Origin: Spirosoma sp. KCTC 42546
GTDB lineage: Bacteria; Bacteroidota; Bacteroidia; Cytophagales; Spirosomataceae
Direction: 5' to 3'
NCBI RefSeq assembly: GCF_006965485.1
Contig: NZ_CP041360.1
Coordinates: forward strand, 4,630,501 to 4,694,500
Length of the DNA stretch: 64,000 nucleotides
In this document: positions 8,218 through 17,240 of the stretch, piece by piece
How positions within the stretch are numbered: position 1 is the first letter of the stretch
Layout: every line of letters starts with the position of its first letter
Notes under the pieces: model-generated
Told to the model about the DNA's origin: nothing
Database searches by the model: none
Seen by the model: the letters and a program-made list of their open reading frames with translations, nothing else
Made by a program: the position numbers and the translations under genes

Positions 8218-8913
8218 ATGACGACTGGCCCAAGCGCACATTTGCTACTGGTTGAAGATGAACCCAAGGTAGCCACGTTCATTAAAAAAGGGCTCCAAAC
8301 CCAGGCCTACACTGTAGAGGTGGCCTTAACGGGAGAAGAAGGCAAACAACTCTTCGACACTACGGCGTTCGATCTGGTCATTCTGGACGTTAATCTGCCT
8401 GACATGAACGGCCTTGAACTGGCCGAATATATTCGCGGCAAGAACGCCAAGCTGCCTATTCTCATGTTGACCGCCCTGGATACAACGGCCGATAAACTGC
8501 TGGGTTTCGAAGCCGGAGCCGATGATTACTTGGCCAAACCGTTTGATTTTCTGGAATTACTGGCCCGACTGAAAGCCCTGCTCCGTCGGTCGGTTCCTGC
8601 CGAAGAAGTGGGTCGGGTTATGCGTGTTGCCGATCTGGAACTTGATCTTCACGAACGGGTAGCCCGCCGAAGAGGGCAAACCATCGAACTGACCGCCCGC
8701 GAATTTGCCCTGCTGGAATACCTGATGCGGAATGCCGGACGGGTTGTGTCTCGGGTGGATATAGCCGAGCAGGTTTGGGATATTGGTTTCGACACAGGGA
8801 CGAACGTAATTGACGTTTACGTTAGTTATCTGCGCGCTAAAATCGATAAAGATTCGCCCACCAAACTGATTCACACGCTGATTGGGATGGGGTATGTGCT
8901 AAAAGAAAAATGA
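8218..8913 (+). CDS. OmpR-family response regulator
   Basis: A 231-residue regulator with an N-terminal receiver domain and C-terminal winged-helix DNA-binding domain. The receiver shows the acidic pair (VEDEP), phospho-acceptor D57 in ILDVNLPDMNG, and the switch Thr and Lys (MLTALD, LAKPFD). The output domain has the usual ELTAREFALLEYL and GTNVIDVYVSYLRAKID motifs. The next gene, its kinase, starts inside this stop codon (ATGA overlap), so they are translationally coupled. A phased CTAA array downstream (10358-10411) is a likely target. It resembles CusR/RprY-type regulators. Confidence 0.95.
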   Translation: MTTGPSAHLLLVEDEPKVATFIKKGLQTQAYTVEVALTGEEGKQLFDTTAFDLVILDVNLPDMNGLELAEYIRGKNAKLPILMLTALDTTADKLLGFEAGADDYLAKPFDFLELLARLKALLRRSVPAEEVGRVMRVADLELDLHERVARRRGQTIELTAREFALLEYLMRNAGRVVSRVDIAEQVWDIGFDTGTNVIDVYVSYLRAKIDKDSPTKLIHTLIGMGYVLKEK

Positions 8914-10271
8914 GCCTCCGTAACCGACTAACCCTTTTATTCACGGCTATTGTCTCGGTCTTACTGGCCCTGTTTTGTCTCCTCCTCTACGTGGTAGCCA
9001 GGCAGTATGTATCGAACGAATTTCAGACCCGGCTACAGTCAGAAGCACTAACGGCGGGTCATTTATTAGTCGGTCGCGAACCGGTTGGGCCTACGCTGTT
9101 CAAACTGATAGACAAAAACCAGTTGACGGTTTTACCCCAGGAAGAGATCATTATTTACGATGCAAAAAACAAGTTAGTTTACGAAAGCGGTACCGATTAC
9201 CTAACCGTTACCCCCGGAATACTAAAGCGGGTTCGGCAAGTACGAACGCTCCACTGGCGCGATAACGAACGCGATGTAGTGGGTATTTTTTTTACTGAGA
9301 ATCAAACTCCTTCGGTCATTTTTGCGTCGGCCGTCGATACGTTTGGGGGTCGTACGATCCAGAATCTAGCCTACATTCTGGCCATTGGCTGGTTTTTGAT
9401 GACTGCCCTGATGGTAGTTGCCGGACGATTTTATGCGGGTCGAACACTGCAACCTATTAACCAGATCAATCGACGGATGGATGAGATTACCGCGTCGAAT
9501 CTATCGCTACGATTACCCGAAGGAGCTAGCGGAGACGAACTAACCCAACTAGCCCAGCGATTCAACCGAATGCTGACCCGGCTGGAAGAAGCCTTTAGTC
9601 TACAGCGGTCGTTTGTATCGCATGCCTCGCACGAGTTACGCACCCCACTAACGGCCATTACGGGCCAGTTGGAAGTTTCGTTATTGGCAGAAGATGAGCC
9701 TGATGAACTTCGAGCTACCCTACACTCGGTACTGGACGATGTACGGGGGTTAAACCGAATGGTCAACGGATTGCTGTCGCTGGCTAAAGCGAACATGGAC
9801 GAATCGTCGGTACCGATGGGGCGTGTGCAACTTGATACCCTTTTAGATCAGGTTCAGCTTGACTTCCAGCGTCTTCAGCCAAATTACATAATTCATGTAC
9901 AGATTATCCCGCCCGATGCGCCTGATCACCTTTGGCAACTAACCGGCAATGAACCCTTACTACGAACGGCTTTTTTCAATCTGATTGACAACGGAGGCAA
10001 ATTTTCGCCAGCTCATACAGTATCCGTAACCTTATCTTCGAACAGTAAATCTGTACAATTGAGCGTTCATAACGCCGGTTCAACCATTCCCGCCGACCAA
10101 TTAACAGCCATCTTTATTCCCTTCCAGCGGGGTCGTAATGCCAGTGGGCAACCGGGTTATGGCATCGGCCTTCCGCTCGCCGAACGAATCATTCGGTTAC
10201 ACCAAGGCAGTATTCAGGTCGACTCATCGGCTACCTCAGGGACCACATTTACGGTCACCCTGCCTCGTTAA
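8910..10271 (+). CDS. sensor histidine kinase, HAMP-containing
   Basis: A 453-residue membrane kinase that would phosphorylate the regulator encoded just upstream, with a 4-base overlap. Two membrane segments (about residues 8-30 and 150-172) flank a periplasmic sensor region of about 120 residues. A HAMP domain follows (about 173-228), then the dimerisation domain with H241 in SHASHELRTPLTA, and the ATPase domain with N, G1 and G2 boxes (NLIDNGGKFS, GYGIGLPLAE). The signal is unknown. The structure fits QseC/CusS/RprX-like kinases. Confidence 0.93.
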   Translation: MSLRNRLTLLFTAIVSVLLALFCLLLYVVARQYVSNEFQTRLQSEALTAGHLLVGREPVGPTLFKLIDKNQLTVLPQEEIIIYDAKNKLVYESGTDYLTVTPGILKRVRQVRTLHWRDNERDVVGIFFTENQTPSVIFASAVDTFGGRTIQNLAYILAIGWFLMTALMVVAGRFYAGRTLQPINQINRRMDEITASNLSLRLPEGASGDELTQLAQRFNRMLTRLEEAFSLQRSFVSHASHELRTPLTAITGQLEVSLLAEDEPDELRATLHSVLDDVRGLNRMVNGLLSLAKANMDESSVPMGRVQLDTLLDQVQLDFQRLQPNYIIHVQIIPPDAPDHLWQLTGNEPLLRTAFFNLIDNGGKFSPAHTVSVTLSSNSKSVQLSVHNAGSTIPADQLTAIFIPFQRGRNASGQPGYGIGLPLAERIIRLHQGSIQVDSSATSGTTFTVTLPR

Positions 10272-10320
10272 TTTCCCCTCACCCCGGCCCCTCCCGCAAC
10301 GGCGGACCGCCCAAAACCCC

Positions 10321-10351
10321 CGTTCTCGCTTGGCAAAGCCAAGCGAGAACG
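10321..10351. repeat. minimal family-B hairpin (perfect 14-bp stem)
   Basis: CGTTCTCGCTTGGC, AAA, GCCAAGCGAGAACG. This is the outermost part of family B without the inner modules, so it is a deleted or primordial form of the elements at 5171, 26013 and 46010. It lies between the kinase gene and the CTAA operator array. Confidence 0.85.
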
Positions 10352-10357
10352 TTAAGG

Positions 10358-10411
10358 CTAAATACATTTCTAATGCCGTTCTAATGCGGCTCTAACACGA
10401 GCCTAACGCTG
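10358..10411 (+). promoter_or_regulatory. phased CTAA repeat array, candidate OmpR-type operator
   Basis: CTAA tetramers begin at 10358, 10370, 10381, 10392 and 10403, giving steps of 12, 11, 11 and 11 bases. The best units read TTCTAATGCCG, TTCTAATGCGG, CTCTAACACGA and GCCTAACGCTG. Direct repeats on one face of the helix with 10-11 base spacing are the classic binding pattern of OmpR/PhoB regulators. The array lies between the two-component operon and the 133-residue secreted protein gene, about 90 bases before that start, and is followed by CCTTTGTAAAG. The assignment to the neighbouring regulator is inferred. Confidence 0.6.
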
Positions 10412-10499
10412 GGGTATGACCTTTGTAAAGTCAATCAGGCAGCGCTTTTCCAATGGCTTGCCTCTAGCATTGACGAATACTTAAACAACAAGAGAAATC

Positions 10500-10901
10500 A
10501 TGAAAACATACCTGTTTATACTAGCCTTCAGTGGCCTTTCGATCCTGACAGCCTCCGCCCAGGACGATTCTAAATTACGGAAAGACGTTACCTATTCGGC
10601 CAACAATTACAAGCATCCGAATAAAGCCGCAACTGCCCGAAAATGGGAAACGAAACAGGGAATTGAAGTTAACGCGCCCGGTCTTACCACCGGTCCAATG
10701 ACCAGCTATAAACAGCCAATTCCCAATGCCGTACCAGTTGGTGGCGTTGAGGTAGCTCATACACCTGATATGGACGTCGCCAAACATAATTATAAACATA
10801 ACTATAAGATTCAGCGCGTTAGCATAGGCAATCCAGAAAATCAGTCTGCTTCGGAAGTTGCGAATAAGGTGCAAGCCAAATCCACAACGGAAGGCAATTA
10901 A
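10500..10901 (+). CDS. small secreted protein of unknown function
   Basis: A 133-residue protein with a signal peptide (MKTYLFILAFSGLSIL, cleavage after TASAQ). The mature part is hydrophilic, rich in Lys, Asn and Pro, with a short repeat HNYKHNYK near residue 100. I recognise no domain. It lies directly behind the phased CTAA array and the OmpR-type two-component operon. It is therefore a good candidate for the main target gene of that system, perhaps a periplasmic stress or signal protein. Confidence 0.75.
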   Translation: MKTYLFILAFSGLSILTASAQDDSKLRKDVTYSANNYKHPNKAATARKWETKQGIEVNAPGLTTGPMTSYKQPIPNAVPVGGVEVAHTPDMDVAKHNYKHNYKIQRVSIGNPENQSASEVANKVQAKSTTEGN

Positions 10902-11042
10902 TGGGTGGTCATTCGTAGTCAATAAGGATGTTTATTTCAACTACCACGATTGGTCAAAACGCCTGGAGCAATAGCAGACCGCTTCTGGTTCATGGGTTGG
11001 TTTACGACCTCAAAACCGGTCTGCCTTATGAACTGATAACTT

Positions 11043-11396
11043 ATGTACTCTCCCGATTTATCAATGAGCCTGGGCAGTATAGTCTATGCTTTGTCCAAAT
11101 TAGATGGTCGCCTTCATAAACAGGAGCAGTGGGCAGTTCGGGAGCTCCTGGCAAAAGGGCCTTACGGTGATTTGGCTCTTTCCGCTTTCTTTTTACGCGA
11201 AAATACCGATCAACCAGGAGCCGATGCGTATGCATTTGGTATGCGTCGGCTCGTTGCGAAACGACTCGAGCTTACGGAACATATCAAGAAGCGGTTCGTT
11301 CGTATCCTATTACGCGTTGCTGGAGCACATAACGGTATCTCGCAACAGGAACGATTGTTCATCCAACAGTTTTGGCAGGAAATTCGGGTGCTTTGA
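11043..11396 (+). CDS. TerB-like tellurite-resistance family protein
   Basis: A 117-residue helical protein. It shows the TerB-fold pattern of two related helical halves with acidic residues: SIVYALSKLDGRLHKQEQ near the N terminus and ILLRVAGAHNGISQQERLFI near the C terminus. The start could also be the internal ATG at 11064 (MSLGSIVYA), which matches better where the domain begins. TerB domains bind metal ions at membranes and are often linked to stress responses; the role here is unknown. It ends 5 bases from the convergent receptor gene. Confidence 0.7.
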   Translation: MYSPDLSMSLGSIVYALSKLDGRLHKQEQWAVRELLAKGPYGDLALSAFFLRENTDQPGADAYAFGMRRLVAKRLELTEHIKKRFVRILLRVAGAHNGISQQERLFIQQFWQEIRVL

Positions 11397-11401
11397 AATC
11401 C

Positions 11402-13846
11402 TCAATCCACCCTACCCTTCTCGGCATCGGCGGCATTGTCGGTATGTCGGCGTTTACGCGCAAAGGTGTCCTTGCCAAACTGATACGTAAATGCCAGACC
11501 AATTCTACGGGTATCGGTTTCGTTGGTGTGAAACGCTTCGGCCTGTTTTAGGCTAACCGTTTGGTCGGTTGGTGTCCAGGAATGAAAAATATCTTCCAGC
11601 GTAAGCCGGAGACTCCCTTTATTCTGCAAGATTTTCTTCTGGACAGCGGCAGCCAGCCGAAAGCGCGGATTGGCAATGGTTTGCCCGGAAATGTTTTTAC
11701 CTGAATAAAAACTGCTCAACTCACCAGCCCAGCCTTTCTCGAATTTGAATTGATTGAACACGTCCATTCGTACGCTGAACAAACCTGGGGTAAGCGTTTC
11801 AGAATAGGCAGTGCCATTCAGCGCCATCCGTCCCATCATTCCATTGGCGTTAATAGTCCACCATTTTGTCGGCGACACCGATACATTCGTAGCAAGCGCC
11901 AGAATATAACCACTGGCCACATTGTCGGGGCGGTAATAAAACACATCGCCAACGGCCTGGGTGAGCTGAAAAATTATATCCGAAAAACGACCATATTGGA
12001 TTGAGACACCAATGTATTGTTTGTGCTGGTATTTGAGTTCGTACTGATAATTGTACTGGGGTTTCAAATACGGGTTACCAGTCGTAAAAGAATATTGATC
12101 CCGATAAAACAGAAAAGGGTTAAGTGACTGGTAATTAGGCCTGTTTATCCGCCGGGTAACGCTGGCAGTCAGGGTATTATTCCCGGCGCTATCGACTTTA
12201 TAGCTCAAAAAAGCAGTTGGGAATAAGCTTGTATAAGTCCGACTGAACGACGTTTCAGAAACCTCAGGATTACCCAACTGGCGTCCGGCTATCTGGGTAT
12301 GTTCGAGTCGAAAACCAGCCTGTGCCGCCAATCGCTTCCACTCTTTTCGGAGATTGGTATAGGCCGCATGAATGGTTTCGTGGTAGGTAAAGTGGTTGGA
12401 TTTGCTGAAATCGGGTGTTTTGATCGCACCCAGTACGGTGTAATACTGCGAATTGTTGTCATTATTGACCACGCTCGATTTGATACCGGCTTCCAGTTTC
12501 GCCTTGTCACGTAGCGGGTGCACATAATCGGCTTTGGCCGAGTAAATCGTAATATCCGATGGTAAACTATACACGAACTGATTGCTGTTGACGAGCGTAC
12601 CATCAGGCTGATTTACAGCCGTTTTCAGCACCTGATCGCCCGTCGAATTATAGGTGATATAATTCAGATCAGCACTTAACTCACGACCCGTATTTTTGAA
12701 TTTATGCTGAACATTGGCATTGACGCTGGGATTCACCCACGGGTAATTACCGTTGGTACTGCCCGTCCCAATTGAATTGAGTTCCGAACGCAACCCATAG
12801 GTTTTGCTGACGTAATCGAGCCCATCCTGCCGGGATCGATTCTGAATGGCCAGGAGGAATCCATAGGTCGTATTCGCTGAAGCCGCATAATCCATACCCA
12901 GCCTGGCCATCACGCCGTGGCTGGAATAAGTATATTTATTCTGTAACTGCACCGACGAATTTAGGACTCCATTGGCGTCATAAAATGTCCGATCATACCC
13001 ATCATTCGAATAGTTGCCGTCTTTGTTATAGCCGATACTCCCGAACAAATTGAGTTTTTTGTGATTGTAATTCAGGTTGATCACATCATTACTTCGACTT
13101 GTAACACCCTGGCTGTAAGCGCCCGAGACACTCCCCGTAAATCCCTGTACACGAGTCCGTTTCAATCGGATGTTAATGATCGAACTCCCGGCCGCGTCAT
13201 ATTTGGCGGGCGGGTTGGTCATTAGTTCCAGTTTATCCAGTGAGCCGCCCGGCAGGGATTTCAAATAAGCCGCCAAATCCTGTCCCGACATATAGGTAGG
13301 CCGACCATCGATCAGGACCAGTACACCCGTTTTTCCGTTCAGGCTGATTGATCCGTCGGTGTCTATCGTTACGCCGGGCGTTTTTTCCAGTACTTCCAGC
13401 GTATTGCTACCGGCGCTGCCAATCATCGCATCTACATTCACAATTGTTTTATCAATATCCTGCTCGATCATCGGACGTTTGGCCACTACAGTTACCTCTT
13501 TCAGTGTTGTTTTTGACGGACTTAGGATAAATACAGGCAAGTCGATAACCATATGCTGATCGTCAATGGTTATCGTTCCGCTTCGGTAGTCGTTATTCCC
13601 AACGCTTGTTATCTGTATCCGATAGTTGCTGTTTATGAGGTTTTTAAAGGAAAATTTCCCGCTGCTGTTGGTTAGCTCACCCAGTACCTGCGTCGAGTCA
13701 GTCAGGCTGATCAGGCGAACGGTGGCACCCGGCACGGGTTCATTCTGGAGATCTTTGACTAGCCCGTTGATGAGCTTAGTTTGTGCTTGGGCGGATAATG
13801 AAATCGCCACAATAAAGAAGAGAATAAGTAGCAAAACAGGTCGCAT
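11402..13846 (-). CDS. TonB-dependent outer membrane receptor (OMP beta-barrel family)
   Basis: Outer membrane protein of about 814 residues from the ATG at 13846 (MRPVLLLILFF). An in-frame upstream start at 13888 would add 14 residues that spoil the signal peptide. The order is signal peptide (to AQA), carboxypeptidase-regulatory-like domain (GLVKDLQNEPVPGATVRL), plug domain (VVAKRPMIEQDIDKTIVNVD, then NPPAKYDAAGSSIINI) and a long beta-barrel ending in LAFTYQFGK. There is no SusD partner, so it is not a classic glycan importer. Such receptors often handle peptides, siderophores or unknown ligands. It is divergent from the LytS/LytTR genes. Confidence 0.88.
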   Translation of the reverse strand: MRPVLLLILFFIVAISLSAQAQTKLINGLVKDLQNEPVPGATVRLISLTDSTQVLGELTNSSGKFSFKNLINSNYRIQITSVGNNDYRSGTITIDDQHMVIDLPVFILSPSKTTLKEVTVVAKRPMIEQDIDKTIVNVDAMIGSAGSNTLEVLEKTPGVTIDTDGSISLNGKTGVLVLIDGRPTYMSGQDLAAYLKSLPGGSLDKLELMTNPPAKYDAAGSSIINIRLKRTRVQGFTGSVSGAYSQGVTSRSNDVINLNYNHKKLNLFGSIGYNKDGNYSNDGYDRTFYDANGVLNSSVQLQNKYTYSSHGVMARLGMDYAASANTTYGFLLAIQNRSRQDGLDYVSKTYGLRSELNSIGTGSTNGNYPWVNPSVNANVQHKFKNTGRELSADLNYITYNSTGDQVLKTAVNQPDGTLVNSNQFVYSLPSDITIYSAKADYVHPLRDKAKLEAGIKSSVVNNDNNSQYYTVLGAIKTPDFSKSNHFTYHETIHAAYTNLRKEWKRLAAQAGFRLEHTQIAGRQLGNPEVSETSFSRTYTSLFPTAFLSYKVDSAGNNTLTASVTRRINRPNYQSLNPFLFYRDQYSFTTGNPYLKPQYNYQYELKYQHKQYIGVSIQYGRFSDIIFQLTQAVGDVFYYRPDNVASGYILALATNVSVSPTKWWTINANGMMGRMALNGTAYSETLTPGLFSVRMDVFNQFKFEKGWAGELSSFYSGKNISGQTIANPRFRLAAAVQKKILQNKGSLRLTLEDIFHSWTPTDQTVSLKQAEAFHTNETDTRRIGLAFTYQFGKDTFARKRRHTDNAADAEKGRVD

Positions 13847-14087
13847 GGTGTAACGTTTAAGAGCCCGGCTCCATAAGATGATGAGCAAATATTGGCGGGT
13901 TGGGTGGGCTCAAAAACTAATTATGTTGAACAACAGGCTTGACCTGACAGAATAAGGATTTGGGATGTCGAACCGATTCGTAATCGTTTACCGGGATTTC
14001 GTCAGCTATTTTTACGTGTCCGTCCTGGACGTTTAGTGGTATCGATTTGTGTGCTCAGCTTTGTACCTCCCAATCCAGACAGTGATC

Positions 14088-15131
14088 GTGAAAAAACAAC
14101 AAACCACCGGTATAAACGAGCTAACCGAATTACAGAAGCATGCGCTCATCTGGGTGCTTTCTGCTGTTCCAATCTATCTGATCATCAATTTGTATACCGA
14201 AACGGTGGTAGAGAGAGACGATGAAGAAGCGGCCCTGGCGGGCACATTTCTTTGCCTGATTGGCATTTACTTTGGTCGATACCTGGCGTACTTGTGGATA
14301 CCCGCCAATAAAAAGGTTCCCAGTTGGCTATTAGTCTTTTTACCTCTACTTCTGACAGGCTTCGCGTTTGTGGTTGCGCAGTTTGCCAACAGTTTACGTA
14401 ATCATTCGGACCAGTTAATGTTTGTCATCTTTCTGATCATACCGTTCTTTCTCTTTTGCGTGCTAAGCGGACTTTTCATTAAACTAATCCGAACCCGAAT
14501 AAACAGTCAGTTATACGAAGCCAAAGCCCAGGCCGAACAAAGTCAGAGTGAACTCCATTTATTGCAATCGCAGTTGAGCCCTCATTTTCTGTTCAATACG
14601 TTGAATAATCTGTACGGTCTTTCGATTTCGCAACCGGATAAAACGCCAACGCTTTTATTGAAACTCGCCGACTTATTACGGTACTCTGTCTACGACGCCA
14701 AAGGTTTGTTCGTCTCTTTAACTGACGAACTGGCGTATATTAACAATTACATCGAATTTGAGAAAATACGCATTGGCAATCGGCTGGACTTAATAACGTC
14801 GATAGAAAATGGGATCGACCCGACTTTCAAGATTGCCCCAATGCTCTTGATCGTCTTTATTGAAAATGCGTTTAAGCATTCGAAGAATACGCTCGATCAG
14901 AAAATAATAGTTGATATTCAGGTAAAAGTATGGGCAAATTCAATTCTGTTTTCCGTAAAAAACTCATTTGGCCCTGCCGATACCAAACAGGATGCGCTGG
15001 AAAAAAGCAGTGGCCTTGGGCTTGCTAACGTGAAAAAGCGACTTGATCTATTATATCCCACTATGCATGACCTGACCATTCAGGAGAAGGATGGATTTTA
15101 TACGGTGTTATTGCAACTTCAGGCAAAGTGA
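14088..15131 (+). CDS. LytS-type sensor histidine kinase
   Basis: A membrane kinase of about 347 residues. I chose the GTG at 14088 because the protein then begins M-K-K-Q-Q as in relatives; GTG codons at 14049 and 14082 are alternatives. Four membrane helices occupy roughly the first 130 residues, followed by a coiled linker and the His_kinase domain with SQLSPHFLFNTLNNLYGLS (phospho-acceptor His in PHF). The C-terminal ATPase part carries FIENAFKHS and SGLGLANVKKRL. The next gene encodes the partner LytTR regulator. A long inverted repeat begins at the stop codon and separates the two. Confidence 0.92.
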   Translation: MKKQQTTGINELTELQKHALIWVLSAVPIYLIINLYTETVVERDDEEAALAGTFLCLIGIYFGRYLAYLWIPANKKVPSWLLVFLPLLLTGFAFVVAQFANSLRNHSDQLMFVIFLIIPFFLFCVLSGLFIKLIRTRINSQLYEAKAQAEQSQSELHLLQSQLSPHFLFNTLNNLYGLSISQPDKTPTLLLKLADLLRYSVYDAKGLFVSLTDELAYINNYIEFEKIRIGNRLDLITSIENGIDPTFKIAPMLLIVFIENAFKHSKNTLDQKIIVDIQVKVWANSILFSVKNSFGPADTKQDALEKSSGLGLANVKKRLDLLYPTMHDLTIQEKDGFYTVLLQLQAK

Positions 15132-15227
15132 TTTTTTTTGTCCACAGAGGCACAGAGAACACGGATTTATGCAAAAAAACTGATTTAACTCTGTGTTCTC
15201 TGTGCCTCTGTGGACAAAAAAATCTTT
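15130..15227. repeat. inverted repeat, family D (CACAGAGGCACAGAGAACAC) between kinase and regulator
   Basis: The left arm starts at the kinase stop codon and reads through TTGTCCACAGAGGCACAGAG. The right arm is its reverse complement and ends 9 bases before the LytTR start at 15237. The arms differ by one T in the outer run. The roughly 25-base loop has no similarity to the loops of the other family D copies at 42221 and 63644. Confidence 0.9.
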
Positions 15228-15236
15228 CACACTAAT

Positions 15237-15947
15237 ATGAAGACTGTCAACTGTTTAATTGTCGATGACGAGCCCATTGCGCGGGAAATTATACAAACGT
15301 ATTGCAATCATCTGCCCATTCTGAACGTGGTTGCCTCCTGCGATAATGCCATAGCCGCCAAAGCTGAATTACAGAAGCAGCCCGTCGATATTCTATTTCT
15401 AGACATCAACATGCCCATTCTGAACGGCATCGCTTTTTTAAAAACGCTCAAAAATCAACCGCAGGTAATTTTCACGACTGCATACAAGGAATACGCACTA
15501 GACGCTTTCGACTTAGCCGCCTGTGATTATTTACTAAAACCCTTTTCGCTGGAGCGCTTTATTGTCGCCGTCGATAAGGCACTGGATCGTTTGCAAGCTA
15601 GTTCACCACCCAGTCCGGCAACTATTTCAGAGAAGTCCGAAGCCTACACATTTATTAAAACCGACGGCAAAATCTATAAACTAGTACATGAGGATTTACT
15701 ATTTGCGGAAGCCAATGGGAATTACACAAAAATCAGTACCACGCAGACTACATTCATGCCAAGCATGACGTTTTCGAGTTTTGTCAATCTGCTTCCCAGT
15801 AGCCTGTTCCTTCGTGTACATCGCTCGTTTATCGTCAATAAATCAAAGATCACCCACATTGAAGGCAACCGAATTTTTATCGACAAAACCGAAATTCCGA
15901 TTGGCAGTAATTATAGAGAGGAGTTTCTGAAGGAGCTGGGACTGTAG
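15237..15947 (+). CDS. LytTR-family response regulator
   Basis: A 236-residue regulator that begins at MKTVNCLIVDDEP; an in-frame codon at 15210 lies inside the inverted repeat and is unlikely. The receiver domain has the acidic pair DDE, phospho-acceptor D56 in LFLDINMPILNG, and FTTAYKEYALDAF / LLKPFS. The C-terminal LytTR DNA-binding domain includes LLFAEANGNYTKI and LRVHRSFIVNKSKI. It pairs with the LytS kinase upstream. The divergent TonB receptor is a candidate target by position only. Confidence 0.94.
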   Translation: MKTVNCLIVDDEPIAREIIQTYCNHLPILNVVASCDNAIAAKAELQKQPVDILFLDINMPILNGIAFLKTLKNQPQVIFTTAYKEYALDAFDLAACDYLLKPFSLERFIVAVDKALDRLQASSPPSPATISEKSEAYTFIKTDGKIYKLVHEDLLFAEANGNYTKISTTQTTFMPSMTFSSFVNLLPSSLFLRVHRSFIVNKSKITHIEGNRIFIDKTEIPIGSNYREEFLKELGL

Positions 15948-15957
15948 ATGGACTCCC

Positions 15958-16059
15958 TTTTAACCGCAAAGGGCGCAAAGGTGAGCGCAAAGAACGCAGA
16001 GTTTTCATCTTTATACTTAGCGTTCTTTGCGTTCACCTTTGCGCCCTTTACGGTTAAAA
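15958..16059. repeat. inverted repeat, family C (CGCAAAGGGCGCAAAGG)
   Basis: The left arm TTTTAACCGCAAAGGGCGCA continues through AAGGTGAGCGCAAAGAACGC. The right arm is the reverse complement with a few mismatches. It fills the space between the convergent LytTR and DeoR genes, so it could serve as a two-way terminator. A solo half of the same family is at 2859-2901. Confidence 0.9.
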
Positions 16060-16062
16060 CTC

Positions 16063-16827
16063 TTAATTGGCGATGATCAACTCGATTTCGTTATCATGAA
16101 ACACCTGCTTGTGCTTCTCCTCAATGCCCGCATCGGTGATGATGTAATCGATCAATGATAAAGCACCTAAACTGGCGAATGCGCTCTTGCCCATTTTGGT
16201 CGAATCGGCGACTAAATAAGTCGTGTCGGCGGCATCGATCATCGCTTTCTTAACAACTAAATCGCTGAGGCTTGGGTAGGTTAGACCAGCCTTGAGTGAA
16301 ATCCCCGCCGTAGCCAGAAACAGCTTCTGCACGTTAATACCTTTAAAGAAATCGGCGGCTTTTTGACCGGTCAGCGATAAGGTTGGTGGTTTAAACTCAC
16401 CACCGGTCACAATCAGCTCGATACCTGGCTCAGCCCCCAAAATCAGGGCAATGTTCAGCGCATTAGTAATAACCGTGAGGTTCTTGTAACCGCGGAGTTT
16501 CTTGGCTATTTCGGTTGTTGTCGAGCCCGAATCCAGAATGATACTATCACCGCTCTCAATGTATTCCAGGCACTTAGCGGCAATCAGCTCTTTTTTGTCG
16601 ATATTTTCCTGGTTACCAAGGGATACCGTTCTAACCTGATCTTCAACGTTTTTCAGGTAGGCACCCCCATGTTCTTTGGTCACCAGCCCATCCTTTTCCA
16701 GTTTTTCGAGGTCCTGACGTATCGTCACTTCCGTTACCTTAAAGATTCTCGCCAAATCAACTACCTTGGCTGAGCCATCCTCCTTCAATAATTCGAGTAT
16801 TTTATCCCGACGCTGATTCGGTAGCAT
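16063..16827 (-). CDS. DeoR/GlpR-family sugar-responsive repressor
   Basis: A 254-residue regulator. I chose the ATG at 16827 (MLPNQRRDKILELL), the typical DeoR start, rather than a TTG at 16854. The N-terminal helix-turn-helix (SAKVVDLARIFKVTEVTIRQ followed by DLEKLEKDG) precedes the DeoRC sensor domain with DSGSTTTEIAKKL and the VTGGEF motif, which bind phosphorylated sugars in this family. It probably represses sugar catabolic genes. It faces away from the ECF sigma gene, so both share the 413-base region between them, but I cannot show an operator. Confidence 0.9.
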   Translation of the reverse strand: MLPNQRRDKILELLKEDGSAKVVDLARIFKVTEVTIRQDLEKLEKDGLVTKEHGGAYLKNVEDQVRTVSLGNQENIDKKELIAAKCLEYIESGDSIILDSGSTTTEIAKKLRGYKNLTVITNALNIALILGAEPGIELIVTGGEFKPPTLSLTGQKAADFFKGINVQKLFLATAGISLKAGLTYPSLSDLVVKKAMIDAADTTYLVADSTKMGKSAFASLGALSLIDYIITDAGIEEKHKQVFHDNEIELIIAN

Positions 16828-17240
16828 ACTATTTTTCTTTTCTGAATCAGCCAAAAGTAAGTAAAAGTATAATCTTCGTTGCTATAGATACTAAACGAAA
16901 GCAATCGATAAGAAGCAAAAATGGACTCGGTATCTGCTTAAGCCATTCAACTAAGTAGCTAATTCACTCAACATCAGCCAGCTCGAACAAGTGTAATTAT
17001 ATCCCAGAAAACTAATATCGCTAAGAGTGTGGGGTAAAATATCAAAACTTTGTCTTAGAATCAGCACATTTCAAAACGCACCCTATCCATCGATCAATTA
17101 GCAGCTAAACAGTTCTGAAACTACCTTGCCAATAGCGCAGTTTCGGACCAAACCAAGCTGGTAATTGTCTACTTAAGGCCCAATACGCTTACGTTAGTTC
17201 GGTTTTCATTTAGGTACAAAAAGCTTTAGCATCCGTAACA
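16828..17240. other. 413-base divergent intergenic region
   Basis: Lies between the divergent DeoR and ECF sigma genes and must hold the promoters of both. It contains no ORF of note, no long inverted repeat and no clear TAnnTTTG element. The piece near 16895-16920 (AACGAAAGCAATCGATAAGA) is a weak candidate for a DeoR operator by position only. Confidence 0.4.

Noticed and set aside
10928..11119. 63-residue frame before the TerB-like gene
   Set aside because: It overlaps the TerB-like gene in another frame and shows no signal or domain.
15130..15227. CRISPR-like repeats
   Set aside because: There are only two arms per site, in inverted orientation, with one loop between them and no direct-repeat array or cas genes.
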